Part shown: positions 53,656 to 62,154 of the stretch, one piece after another
How the letters are laid out: each line of letters opens with the position of its first letter
Numbering within the stretch: position 1 is the first letter of the stretch
Notes under the pieces: generated by a model
Told to the model about the DNA's origin: nothing
What the model saw: only the letters and a program-made list of their open reading frames with translations
Databases searched by the model: none
Source of the DNA: Spirosoma sp. 48-14
GTDB lineage: Bacteria; Bacteroidota; Bacteroidia; Cytophagales; Spirosomataceae
Length of the DNA: 64,000 nt
Assembly: GCF_001898575.1 (NCBI RefSeq)
Contig: NZ_MKUD01000027.1
Coordinates: 1 to 64,000 of the forward strand
Direction of reading: 5' to 3'
Translations under genes and position numbers: made by a program

Positions 53656-54087
53656 ATGAAATCTATTGCGCTTGCCCTCGTAACGCTCTGTACCATTTTA
53701 ACGCTGACCAGTTTTTCACCGGCAAGAGACCAGGATGCTGTTAGCCAGGCTGTCGAACAATTGCGGGTATTGATGATCTCACCCGATAAAGCCAAGCTGG
53801 AAGCACTGGCTGCCGACCAGTTAAGTTATGGCCACTCGAGTGGAAAAATTGAAGATAAAGCTGCTTTTGTAGAAGCATTGGTCAGTGGTACCTCTGATTT
53901 TGTTAGTATTGAACTGACCGACCAGGTAATTACAGTAGTCGATAATACGGCTCTGGTCCGGCATAAACTGTCCGGTGAAACGCTCGATAAAGGCAAGCCG
54001 GGGCAGGTAAAGTTATCGGTCTTGCTGGTGTGGGTCAAGCAAAAGGGTAGCTGGAAGTTATTAGCCCGGCAAGCCGTAAAAATCTAG
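53656..54087 (+). CDS. Secreted NTF2-like (DUF4440) protein
   Basis: 143 residues with a signal peptide (IALALVTLCTILTLTSFSPA). The core (AVEQLRVLMISPDKAKLEAL, LSYGHSSGKIEDKAAFVEAL, then VWVKQKGSWKLLARQAVKI) is the SnoaL/NTF2-like cone. No catalytic function can be assigned. It follows the TonB receptor by 175 bases. Confidence 0.87.
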   Translation: MKSIALALVTLCTILTLTSFSPARDQDAVSQAVEQLRVLMISPDKAKLEALAADQLSYGHSSGKIEDKAAFVEALVSGTSDFVSIELTDQVITVVDNTALVRHKLSGETLDKGKPGQVKLSVLLVWVKQKGSWKLLARQAVKI

Positions 54088-54105
54088 ACGGTCAGCAAAA
54101 AATAA

Positions 54106-54127
54106 GCCCACCAGAACTCTGGTGGGC
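54106..54127. terminator. Stem-loop terminator between convergent genes
   Basis: GCCCACCAG pairs with CTGGTGGGC around AACT. On the minus strand the stem is followed by a run of T (the AAAAAATAA on the plus strand), so it most clearly terminates the GH88/105 gene, and may also serve the plus-strand NTF2-like gene. Confidence 0.75.
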
Positions 54128-54348
54128 CTATCCTGCAAAACCTATGATAAAACGTATCAGTCAAAATAAGTCAGTATTTTTTGGCTAACTCTCCTGAACT
54201 CACCTGCCTGATTCTCACAACAGTATTAACAGGGCGTTCACGCATTGTCAGTTATTGTCAGCGCCAATTAATTAATCCTGGCTGGCGATAGCTGACAACT
54301 TGTTTTTAGGCATCTTCAAACCTCATACAAAGGCCTAAGCGGTAAACC

Positions 54349-55731
54349 TTATTTCTTTTTTACGAGCTGTAGTGAGCTATCGTTAATCTCAAACGTATGG
54401 TTTTTGATCAGGTTGATCACTTCAGCGCCCGCCAGTAAGGCAGGGCCATAACCATGAGCGGCAAAGGGGTTAATTGGCCGATGGTAATAAAAAGCCGGAT
54501 CGAAGCCCATACCCGTACCTACACAAACACCTTCGACCTGACCCGTTGAATTAACTTTAGTAGCTACAGCGTTCCAGCCCAGCAACGTAGCAGGAGCATA
54601 GGCCAGTGGGTCGAGCCATCCCCGATTGATGGCATGGGCAAAACAGTACACATAAATGGCTGTGGCGGAGGTTTCCAGATACGAGTCGTGTCGGTCGAGA
54701 AGCTGGTGCCAGAAGCCCGAACCCGATTGCTGGGCTGCTAGTCCTTTGGCGTGGGCTCTTAGCAACTCCAGAATCGCCGGACGATTGGGGTGATCTTCGG
54801 GTAGCACATCCAGTAATTCGACGGCCGTCAAAATTCCCCATCCATTGGCACGGCCCCAGTGGAACTCAGGGTGAATACTCATACCTTCGACCCAGCCATG
54901 CATATAGAGTCCTTTTTGGGTATTGAACATCCGTTTCGAAAACTGGAGAACCTGTTTTGTAGCTTCGTCGTAGTATTTCCGGTCGCCGGTAAGTTTACCC
55001 ATTTGAGCGAGTGCCGGTACACTCATAAACAGGTCGTCGAGCCAAAGCGTATTCGGTTGTGGCCGATTACGGGCCAGGGTGCCATCCGTCAGCCGGAATT
55101 CTTTCGTCTGGATATAATTGATATAATTATCGATCATGGGGCGCAGGTCAGCCTTGACTCCCCCGGTCCGGCTGGCTTTGATCATGGCTGCACACATAGC
55201 ACCGGCATCGTCGAGGGCGTGCGGAGCCAGCACTGATCGCATAGGCGTATTCGCGTGGGGATCGGCCGTGACCTGTGCCCGAAAATAAGGGACTTGTTCC
55301 GCAATAAACTGAAGCCGTTTGTTAGTATAGTCGGCAAAGCGCGTATCGCCCGTAGCCTGACTGGCGAGCAACATACCCATGTACGTTACACCCCACTCAT
55401 AACTGATCAGTCGGAAATCGCCGGGTTTGAAAATGGCATTGGCGTTAAAAGGAATGCCCGGAGTAATATCTTTCTTGGTTTCCTTATCGATAAGTTGCGT
55501 AGGTGTATTCGCATCCAGATAGCTGTAGATTCGGTGAAGTACACTGGCTACCTCCTCAACCTTTGGCTGGCCATATGGTACAGGATAGTCGGGCTTTAGC
55601 AAATGAAGCGGAGTGGTTGAATCATTGGCTTTGGGCTGCTGGGCGTAAAGAGGGCTGCCAACAGATAGCCCCACTAGTAAAAGCCCAAGAAATCGGTTGG
55701 TAAAGGGAGAAATTACGGGGGAAACAGGCAT
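54349..55731 (-). CDS. GH88/GH105 family hydrolase (unsaturated rhamnogalacturonyl hydrolase-like)
   Basis: 460 residues with a signal peptide (FLGLLLVGLSVGSPLYAQQ). Family features include HGWVEGMSIHPEFHWGRANG and FWHQLLDRHDSYLETSATAI, with conserved Asp and His residues of the (alpha/alpha)6 barrel. GH88/105 enzymes hydrate and remove unsaturated uronic acids from lyase-cut pectic or glycosaminoglycan oligosaccharides. Probably periplasmic. No lyase or SusCD pair is adjacent. Confidence 0.9.
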   Translation of the reverse strand: MPVSPVISPFTNRFLGLLLVGLSVGSPLYAQQPKANDSTTPLHLLKPDYPVPYGQPKVEEVASVLHRIYSYLDANTPTQLIDKETKKDITPGIPFNANAIFKPGDFRLISYEWGVTYMGMLLASQATGDTRFADYTNKRLQFIAEQVPYFRAQVTADPHANTPMRSVLAPHALDDAGAMCAAMIKASRTGGVKADLRPMIDNYINYIQTKEFRLTDGTLARNRPQPNTLWLDDLFMSVPALAQMGKLTGDRKYYDEATKQVLQFSKRMFNTQKGLYMHGWVEGMSIHPEFHWGRANGWGILTAVELLDVLPEDHPNRPAILELLRAHAKGLAAQQSGSGFWHQLLDRHDSYLETSATAIYVYCFAHAINRGWLDPLAYAPATLLGWNAVATKVNSTGQVEGVCVGTGMGFDPAFYYHRPINPFAAHGYGPALLAGAEVINLIKNHTFEINDSSLQLVKKK

Positions 55732-56190
55732 AAAACAGAATTGGAATTAGGTTGGCAATCAACTGCATCACCATATAAATAGGTGAATTGCTTTGTAGAA
55801 TACTCCAAAGATTACAAAAACCTGTCTATTGCCTTCTCAATGCCGACCTATCTGAACATCCAGATAATTTTACTGCTGAAAATGAGCAGAAAAAGGAAAG
55901 AGTATTTAGCTCGCTTCGAACGATAATAGCGATAATGGCAGGTGTCAGAAAGAAAGGTAGTTGAAACAAACGTATCTTATTATCACCAGAACTTGTTTGA
56001 CCTTCTGGACTCTGGTTTGGGTGGTAGACAACGTTAAAAGCGTATAAAAGAAAGGATAAACAAGGCCAATGATCAGTGTATCGACAAATGAAAATTTGTT
56101 TTCGATGAAGCAGAGGCTTTTTTTTTATAGTACGTTTTATCGCGAGGGAGCAGTGGGGGTTCTGGTAACGAAATAGCCCGTAAAATAAAT
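55732..56190. other. Gene-poor stretch upstream of GH88/105
   Basis: No convincing gene was seen. A minus-strand frame at 55826-56233 is open for 135 codons but lacks recognisable composition or motifs and runs into a terminator-like repeat, so it is treated as spurious or a decayed remnant. Confidence 0.5.
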
Positions 56191-56240
56191 AAGCGCCGTG
56201 GATTCTATAGTATTTATCGCTTCTATAATCCACAGCGCTT
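56191..56240 (-). terminator. Stem-loop terminator of the small membrane-protein gene
   Basis: AAGCGCCGTGGATTCTATAG (56191-56210) pairs with CTATAATCCACAGCGCTT (56223-56240) with one mismatch and a two-base bulge. On the minus strand it is followed by a T-rich run, 20 bases after the stop at 56261. Confidence 0.75.
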
Positions 56241-56260
56241 GATAATGGTAATAGTTAATG

Positions 56261-56473
56261 CTAGTGCAAGGAATTTACATGTCGGTTAAAAAAACGAATA
56301 CCGAAATAGGTGTAGATGAGTACTGCTATTGTTTCACAAACTACTTCAGTTGAATTGTAGGAAGTAATACCGCTAGTATAATTCTTAAACCAATTGATTA
56401 ACAGGCTGATGTACCCAATAGGGGCAACTAATATGGCTACTATAATTAACGGTAACAGTAATCGCTTGTCCAT
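56261..56473 (-). CDS. Small membrane protein, unknown function
   Basis: 70 residues with two hydrophobic segments (LLPLIIVAILVAPIGYISLL at about 5-24 and VCETIAVLIYTYFGIRFF at about 45-62), a basic N-terminus and a basic C-terminus. The clear terminator after it supports expression. It is AT-rich compared with its neighbours. Family not recognised. Confidence 0.6.
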   Translation of the reverse strand: MDKRLLLPLIIVAILVAPIGYISLLINWFKNYTSGITSYNSTEVVCETIAVLIYTYFGIRFFNRHVNSLH

Positions 56474-56802
56474 TTTTTTGCGAGTTAGTTGGATGTCTCA
56501 ATGTCATTTTTGTCATTCATGTAGGGTATGATAACAATTGAGTAATTAGGTTTAAGCCGATTTATTTTTTTTAGTAAATGGAAAAAAAACGGCTAAATAA
56601 TGTATTACGTAATTAGACGCAAATTGCCCAGTTTAATCAATGCTTGAACAAAACTTTTGCCAATCGCAATTTGGCGCCCTTTTTCGAGATAGTTATCAAC
56701 TTATGTGATAAATTAACGGGATAAAGTAAAGAAAATAGTAATTCTTTTAAGTATAAAGTGTCAATTTTGACGCAGCGGTTTTATAACCATTTTGATGCCA
56801 AT
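56474..56802. other. AT-rich intergenic region upstream of dtd
   Basis: No gene recognised. One A/T-rich hairpin-like stretch (AGCCGATTTATTTTTTT near 56555 with AAAAAAAACGGCT ending near 56594). The dtd frame is open from 56758, but the family N-terminus begins at 56803. Confidence 0.5.
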
Positions 56803-57255
56803 ATGATTGTTGTAATTCAACGAGTTACCCAAGCTTCTGTTACGATTGATGAACGGGTAAAGGGCCAGATAGGAACTGGCTTTCTGGTTTTGCTAGGTAT
56901 TACGCATACCGACACCCGCGATGATGTAGGGTGGCTGAGTCGAAAAATTGTCAGTATGCGCGTGTTCAATGATGCCGATGGGAAGATGAATCTGGATCTG
57001 GCCGCTGTGGAAGGAAATATTTTGCTCATTAGTCAGTTTACGTTGCATGCCAGTACCAAAAAAGGGAATCGACCTAGTTTTATTGAAGCAGCCCGACCTG
57101 AAGTGGCTATTCCTCTTTACGAAGCGATGATTGCGCAGCTTACAATGGACTTGGGAAAACCTATTCAGACTGGAGAATTTGGGGCTGATATGAAGGTTTC
57201 GCTGCTCAACGATGGTCCCGTTACGATCGTCATAGACTCGAAAAATAGGATTTAG
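56803..57255 (+). CDS. dtd: D-aminoacyl-tRNA deacylase
   Basis: 150 residues from the ATG at 56803, chosen because DTD proteins begin MIVVIQRV. The catalytic signature SQFTLHA and the cross-subunit motif NDGPVTIVIDS near the C-terminus are both present. The dimeric enzyme hydrolyses D-aminoacyl-tRNA (and glycyl-tRNA-Ala) to keep D-amino acids out of translation. Cytoplasmic. Length matches the family (about 145-150). Confidence 0.95.
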   Translation: MIVVIQRVTQASVTIDERVKGQIGTGFLVLLGITHTDTRDDVGWLSRKIVSMRVFNDADGKMNLDLAAVEGNILLISQFTLHASTKKGNRPSFIEAARPEVAIPLYEAMIAQLTMDLGKPIQTGEFGADMKVSLLNDGPVTIVIDSKNRI

Positions 57256-57351
57256 TAGATCAGGTTTGTCGATTTATTTGAACGATCCGTTAATTTTACT
57301 AAAACCAGTCCTTACCTGTCGGCCCGATAGACCGGTCAGGTACATTGCCGA

Positions 57352-57993
57352 ATGGATTTTTTGCCCCCCAATATCACCGCCTATTCCGAAGCTCTTACCT
57401 CGCCCGAAAGTGAGCTACTTCAGCGGCTAAACCGCAATACGCGTGCGCATATTATGGCTCCCCGCATGCTCTCCGGGCATTTGCAGGGTCGTTTTCTGGC
57501 TATGATTTCCTGCATGCTTCGCCCACGACGTATTCTTGAACTAGGTACCTATACGGGCTACTCGGCTCTTTGTTTGGCTGAAGGACTGACCGACGATGGC
57601 CAGCTCATTACCATCGATCAGAACGAGGAACTGGAGGACTTTGCCCGGTCGTATTGGAAGCAATCGCCTTTTTATAACAAAATTGATTTTCGGGTTGGCC
57701 TGGCTGCTGATATACTGCCAACCCTCAATGAAACGTTTGACTTGGTATTCATTGATGCCGACAAACGGAACAATTCAACCTATTTCGACCTGATTTTTGA
57801 TAAGCTGAGGCCAGGGGGCTTCATACTGGTCGATAATGTCTTATGGAGTGGCAAGGTTGTTGAGTTAGTAAAACCATCGGATCTGGATACGGCGGCTGTG
57901 CTGGCATTTAACCAGAAAATTCAGGACGACCCGCGCGTAGAAAATGTGCTGTTGCCCGTACGAGACGGGATTATGATGATTCGAAAACGATAA
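57352..57993 (+). CDS. Class I SAM-dependent O-methyltransferase
   Basis: 213 residues of the caffeoyl-CoA OMT/catechol OMT-like family: the SAM-binding glycine loop is LELGTYTGYSALCLAEGL, the acidic strand end is LITIDQNEE, and the metal-binding Asp lies in LVFIDADKRN with VDNVLWSGKV following. It is likely a cytoplasmic Mg-dependent enzyme. The transglycosylase gene follows within 40 bases. Confidence 0.92.
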   Translation: MDFLPPNITAYSEALTSPESELLQRLNRNTRAHIMAPRMLSGHLQGRFLAMISCMLRPRRILELGTYTGYSALCLAEGLTDDGQLITIDQNEELEDFARSYWKQSPFYNKIDFRVGLAADILPTLNETFDLVFIDADKRNNSTYFDLIFDKLRPGGFILVDNVLWSGKVVELVKPSDLDTAAVLAFNQKIQDDPRVENVLLPVRDGIMMIRKR

Positions 57994-58029
57994 TTACGCT
58001 TGAAAAGAGCCGCCGAAGCGGTACGAAGT

Positions 58030-60408
58030 ATGAAAAAACGAATGCATATCCTAACCCTTCTTTTTCTGCTGACGGGCATGCTGGCATCGGCGCAGGTAAG
58101 TGTACCTGTCGTACCCGAGCAACTCACCTTTGCCGACATTTCAGTACGGCTTGACCCCGATGCCCGGCGGATCGTGCAGCAGGATGTGAACGCACTCTTG
58201 TCGAATCGGCAGTACTGGACGGCTAAACTGGATCGGGTAGTCCTTTATTTCCCGATGATCGAAGCGATTCTGATCGACGAAGACGTGCCAACTGATTTCA
58301 AATTCCTTGCTGTTCAGGAAAGCTCGCTTACGCCAGATGCGGTCTCGTCGTCAACGGCGGTAGGGTATTGGCAGTTCAAACGCGAAACCGCTCTTGATCA
58401 TGGCATGCGGGTGGATGACGAAATCGATGAGCGTAAAAGCATTACAGCTTCCACGCATGGGGCCGCTAAATACCTGAAACGCAGTAATGCCCAATTTAAT
58501 AACTGGGTTGCCTCGCTGTATTCATACTATCTGGGTGCCGGTGGGATTGCCAAACTGATCCCACCCGATTGGTCGTATGCCCGGGAAGTAGCGCTGGACG
58601 GTCGTACGGATCGGTACATTCTGCGGTTCTTTGCGCACAAGATTGCCATCGAGAATGCCCTGCAAACACACCAGACCAGCAATCGCTTTGCCCTGATTGA
58701 ATACCCGAACGGCGGAGGCAAAACTATAAAAGGCATTGCTGAAGAGCTTGGAGTTGATGAATTTGAGTTGCGTAAATACAACCGCTGGGTATTGGGCGAT
58801 GCTATTCCAACCGATAAGCCGTACATTATGGCTGTTCCGGTCGTGAATACCCAGATTAACGATGTCCGGCAGAAAATCGTTACAGTAAGTGGGAAGAAGA
58901 CGCCCGATTTTGTTCAGAATGATGTGGGTTTCCCAGTCTTACGTCGGGTAACGACTGGGCTGAGCAGTAAAAATGAGCCTATATTATACGAAATCAACGG
59001 ACTGCCGGGTATACAGGCACAAGCGGGTGATGATGCTGGGTCGCTGGCTCGAAAAGCAAAAATTAGCCTGTCGAGCTTCCTGCGGTATAACGATATGTCC
59101 GACCGCGATCCTATCATCGTCAACGATGTGTATTACCTGGCCAAAAAGCGGAAGAAAGCATTAGTTCCGTTTCACACCGTTCGGGATGGCGAAACGGCAC
59201 GCAGCATTTCGCAGCGGTATGGCCTACGGCTAAAAAAACTGATGCGCTACAACCGGCTGGACCGTGTGCAAAAGCTGGTAACCGGCCGGGTAATGTGGCT
59301 GCGTGAACGCAGACCCAGCAACAAACCCGTAGAAGTGATCAATGGGCCAACGCCACCAGTTTACGATCCAACACCAACTCCACCACGACGGACTGAGGCC
59401 GTTGTGACGACACCTTTAGCGGGTGGCAACCGAAATGTGAATGGTATGGAGAGTGTTCCCCGGAACGCATCGGAACGTAAACTATATCAGCCAAAATTGG
59501 TAGGCGGGGGCGTTACGCCCAACGACGGTACGTCGGAACCAGCGGCTCCCCAACGCACAGAGCCAGTTCGCTCAGCAACCCCGCCCACGACGAGTCGTTC
59601 AGTCCCGGCCAGTAGTGTCCCATCGGGTAGTGCGGATGGGTCACAGCGGGTGGTAATTGTACGGACGCCCGATAGTTCGCAGCCAACTAAAACGGTTCCT
59701 GTTGCCACAACACCAGAGCGTGCTAAACCAACCGAGGAACCCGTTGCGTTGACCCAGAAGCCAGCAGTAACCCCACAATCGAAACCGGCTTCGGCATCCG
59801 ATATGGACATGGGCCGTCCTGAAACCAGTAAATATGAGGGCGCTCGCGAACAACAGGCCGATGGCTCCCTGACGACTGTAGCACCAGTTGCTCCGACGAA
59901 GGCGCCTTCCCGGCCAGCGACTTTGCCAGTCGCTAAAAACGACACGCGGCCTGATGCCTCGACCAGCACATCCGTAGAGCCTAAACCCGTTTCGCCAACA
60001 ACCGTACCTGCCAATCGCCCCACTACGACCGGGGCTGCCAATCGCTCAGCCGCCAGCCATACCGTTGAGCTTGGTCAGACGTATTACAGTATTTCCAAAC
60101 AGTACGGATTAACGGTCGATGAACTGCTGTCAATGAATAACCTGACGCGGGATAATGTACTGGAAGTAGGTCAGCAACTGATTGTGAAAGCAGCACCTGG
60201 CAGTCGGGCTGTACAACCTACTACGTCGGCTAGACCATCCGCTTCCGAATCGGCTCAGCCAACGGCGACCTACCATACCGTTGCCAAAGGAGAAACCATG
60301 TTCCGAATTTCGAAAAATTATGGCGTTACCATTGAGCAGATTCAAGCCTGGAACAACCTGTCGGATGTGACTGTACGTGAAGGGCAGAAGATAAAGATCA
60401 TGAAGTAA
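58030..60408 (+). CDS. MltD-like lytic transglycosylase with LysM domains
   Basis: 792 residues from the ATG at 58030 (a TTG at 58000 is less likely), with a signal peptide (ILTLLFLLTGMLASAQ). Residues about 70-225 form the SLT domain with catalytic Glu97 in AVQESSLTPDAVSSSTAVG. A LysM-like segment (about 235-275) and three LysM repeats (starting FHTVRDGETARSIS, SHTVELGQTYYSIS and YHTVAKGETMFRIS) bind peptidoglycan. Between LysM 2 and 3 is a roughly 240-residue linker rich in Pro, Thr, Ser and Ala. It cleaves peptidoglycan glycan strands in the periplasm. Confidence 0.93.
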   Translation: MKKRMHILTLLFLLTGMLASAQVSVPVVPEQLTFADISVRLDPDARRIVQQDVNALLSNRQYWTAKLDRVVLYFPMIEAILIDEDVPTDFKFLAVQESSLTPDAVSSSTAVGYWQFKRETALDHGMRVDDEIDERKSITASTHGAAKYLKRSNAQFNNWVASLYSYYLGAGGIAKLIPPDWSYAREVALDGRTDRYILRFFAHKIAIENALQTHQTSNRFALIEYPNGGGKTIKGIAEELGVDEFELRKYNRWVLGDAIPTDKPYIMAVPVVNTQINDVRQKIVTVSGKKTPDFVQNDVGFPVLRRVTTGLSSKNEPILYEINGLPGIQAQAGDDAGSLARKAKISLSSFLRYNDMSDRDPIIVNDVYYLAKKRKKALVPFHTVRDGETARSISQRYGLRLKKLMRYNRLDRVQKLVTGRVMWLRERRPSNKPVEVINGPTPPVYDPTPTPPRRTEAVVTTPLAGGNRNVNGMESVPRNASERKLYQPKLVGGGVTPNDGTSEPAAPQRTEPVRSATPPTTSRSVPASSVPSGSADGSQRVVIVRTPDSSQPTKTVPVATTPERAKPTEEPVALTQKPAVTPQSKPASASDMDMGRPETSKYEGAREQQADGSLTTVAPVAPTKAPSRPATLPVAKNDTRPDASTSTSVEPKPVSPTTVPANRPTTTGAANRSAASHTVELGQTYYSISKQYGLTVDELLSMNNLTRDNVLEVGQQLIVKAAPGSRAVQPTTSARPSASESAQPTATYHTVAKGETMFRISKNYGVTIEQIQAWNNLSDVTVREGQKIKIMK

Positions 60409-60424
60409 ATGATTCACCAGCACA

Positions 60425-60470
60425 GAGGCCGGGTTATTGTCAGGGTTTATGCTGATGATAACCCGGCCTC
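60425..60470 (+). terminator. Stem-loop terminator after transglycosylase gene
   Basis: GAGGCCGGGTTAT at 60425-60437 pairs perfectly (13 bp) with ATAACCCGGCCTC at 60458-60470, followed by TATTTTTG. It lies about 16 bases after the stop. The same T-run overlaps the -7 element of the next gene. Confidence 0.85.
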
Positions 60471-60474
60471 GCCA

Positions 60475-60482
60475 TATTTTTG
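60475..60482 (+). promoter_or_regulatory. Candidate -7 element of the DUF3109 gene
   Basis: TATTTTTG is an exact TAnnTTTG match ending 12 bases before the ATG at 60495, giving a leader of only a few bases. No TTG at a good distance. Confidence 0.4.
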
Positions 60483-60494
60483 TATCTTTACTGT

Positions 60495-61067
60495 ATGATT
60501 CTGCTTGACCATACCTGTATCAGCGACGATGTGGCTGAGAAGTTTTTCGTCTGTAACTTAGATAAGTGTAAAGGAGCCTGTTGTGTAGAGGGCGACATGG
60601 GTGCTCCGCTGGAAAACGACGAACCGGCCATCCTCGACCGGATTTATGACGACATCAAACCGTACCTGTCGCCCGAAGGCATCCGGGCCATTGAACAGCA
60701 GGGGGGCTATGAACCCGATGGACATGGTGGCTATGTAACTACCACTGTGGGCGGACGCGAGTGCGTGTATGCGATCTGGGATGAGCGGGGGATTCTTAAA
60801 TGTGGTATCGAGGAAGCCTACAACGACGGTAAAGTCGACTGGAAGAAACCGATTTCCTGCCATCTATACCCCATTCGGGTTACTAAATACGATTCCTTTC
60901 ACGCGCTCAACTACGACCGATGGCCCATCTGCAATCCTGCCTGTAGCTTTGGTGAACAACTGAATGTGCCTATCTACAAATTTGTCCGTGAAGCGCTCAT
61001 TCGGGCCTATGGCGACGATTGGTACAATCGATTAGTAAGAGCAGTTGAAGAAAAAACTACTGATTAA
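60495..61067 (+). CDS. DUF3109 family cysteine-rich protein
   Basis: 190 residues from the ATG at 60495 (an earlier TTG at 60480 is unlikely). Conserved Cys cluster at the N-terminus (FVCNLDKCKGACCVEGDMGA) and further Cys residues (RECVYAIW, LKCGIEEA, ISCHLYP, ICNPACSFG) suggest an iron-sulfur or zinc site. The family is almost universal in Bacteroidota and of unknown role. It is followed by a long inverted repeat. Confidence 0.92.
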   Translation: MILLDHTCISDDVAEKFFVCNLDKCKGACCVEGDMGAPLENDEPAILDRIYDDIKPYLSPEGIRAIEQQGGYEPDGHGGYVTTTVGGRECVYAIWDERGILKCGIEEAYNDGKVDWKKPISCHLYPIRVTKYDSFHALNYDRWPICNPACSFGEQLNVPIYKFVREALIRAYGDDWYNRLVRAVEEKTTD

Positions 61068-61076
61068 CTGACTATT

Positions 61077-61161
61077 ACACAGAGATTCGCGGAGTAAAAG
61101 GAGCCGCACAGAGCTATAACCATACTCTGTGTATCTCCTCTTACTCCGCGAATCTCTGTGT
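61077..61161. repeat. Long inverted repeat between DUF3109 and ATL genes
   Basis: ACACAGAGATTCGCGGAGTA (from 61077) pairs with the arm ending at 61161, about 27 bp with one mismatch. The loop itself folds (CACAGAG at 61107-61113 with CTCTGTG at 61125-61131). It lies 15 bases before the ATL start and could be both terminator and leader structure. Confidence 0.85.
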
Positions 61162-61176
61162 TACAACTCTTTTGTC

Positions 61177-61509
61177 ATGGAGCAGCGCGATTACTTTGAA
61201 GATGTGTACGAGGTTGTACGGCTCGTGCCGAAAGGGCGTGTTACGACCTATGGTTCCATTGCCCGTTACCTGAGTCTCCGTGCAGGAGCACGCATGGTTG
61301 GCTGGGCCATGAACGGTTGCCATAACCGCCCGGACGTGCCTGCGCACCGGGTTGTGAATAGTGTGGGTGTCTTATCCGGCAAGCACTTTTTCGGTGGGCC
61401 GACTATCATGCAGCAACTACTTGAAGATGAAGGTGTTCGGGTGGAAAACGATAAAGTGGTAGACTTCAAGACCATGTATTGGGACCCGACTATCGAGTTG
61501 ACCCTGTAA
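61177..61509 (+). CDS. Alkyltransferase-like (ATL) MGMT-family protein
   Basis: 110 residues from the ATG at 61177; the frame is open to 61129, but only through the inverted repeat. The MGMT DNA-binding fold is clear (VYEVVRLVPKGRVTTYGSIA, ARMVGWAMNGCHNRP). The alkyl-acceptor motif PCHRV is PAHRV, with Ala56 in place of the reactive Cys, so the protein cannot be a dealkylating transferase. ATL proteins bind O6-alkylguanine and flag it for nucleotide excision repair. Most ATLs carry Trp here; Ala is less usual. Confidence 0.92.
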   Translation: MEQRDYFEDVYEVVRLVPKGRVTTYGSIARYLSLRAGARMVGWAMNGCHNRPDVPAHRVVNSVGVLSGKHFFGGPTIMQQLLEDEGVRVENDKVVDFKTMYWDPTIELTL

Positions 61510-61587
61510 ATACATCGACCTGATTGCCTACTCATCCAGATAGTGTTGGTACGCCACCAGTTTAGTGGCCAGTCGATCGTGACCAAG

Positions 61588-62136
61588 CTAAGCCGTTGCA
61601 GCGGGATGCTGTACAGCGTTGACCAACGAAGCAATAGCTGCCTGAAGTTCCTGAGCCAGTATTGGGTCGGTAATTTCGCCACCAGCATTCAGGCGCGTTT
61701 TAACAGAAGGCACAATTAGCGAAGCACCTTCGGGTAAATGGGCCGTCAGAACGTCCATGGTATGCAATAACAACGCATGTGCCCGCGAACCACCTGATGC
61801 CGATGGCCCCGCACTGATCACACTAACGGGTTTGTAAACGAATTCCCCCGACGAGGCCAGCCAATCGAGCATATTTTTTAGTGCCCCCGGCATTCCGTGG
61901 ATGTACTCGGGCGTACAAATCATAACCGCATCAGTCTGGCGAAGCTGATTTCGTAACTTACTCACCGATTCGGGCGCTGGATCAATATCCCGCTCAGGGC
62001 TAAAATGGGGCAAATCGTCCAGGCCATCGTAAAGACTGATCGTTACACCTGCCGGAGCCAGTTTGGCGGCTGCGCGAAGGAGGGATGTGTTGGTCGACGC
62101 AGCGCGAAGACTACCCGAAATGGCGAGAATGTTCAT
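61588..62136 (-). CDS. NADPH-dependent FMN reductase family protein
   Basis: 182 residues starting MNILAISGSLRAASTNTSLL, the flavodoxin-like fold with phosphate-binding SGSLR. The conserved CTPEYIHGMPGALKNMLDW segment identifies the NADPH:FMN/azo reductase group. It reduces free flavins or quinones with NADPH; exact role unknown. It follows the siroheme-type gene on the same strand, 18 bases away. Confidence 0.92.
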   Translation of the reverse strand: MNILAISGSLRAASTNTSLLRAAAKLAPAGVTISLYDGLDDLPHFSPERDIDPAPESVSKLRNQLRQTDAVMICTPEYIHGMPGALKNMLDWLASSGEFVYKPVSVISAGPSASGGSRAHALLLHTMDVLTAHLPEGASLIVPSVKTRLNAGGEITDPILAQELQAAIASLVNAVQHPAATA

Positions 62137-62154
62137 GGTGTTGTTGTCGGCGTA

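Noticed and set aside
51063-55731. Polysaccharide utilisation locus with TonB receptor and GH88/105
   Set aside because: No SusD-like lipoprotein gene, no polysaccharide lyase and no linked regulator; the two genes are on opposite strands.
55826-56233. Minus-strand open frame of 135 codons
   Set aside because: No recognisable domain, odd composition, and it overlaps the terminator stem of the adjacent gene. Treated as spurious or decayed.
59487-60041. Long antisense frame of 184 codons in the transglycosylase linker
   Set aside because: Reverse reading of a low-complexity Pro/Thr/Ser/Ala-rich linker gives a Gly/Val/Ala-rich false protein.
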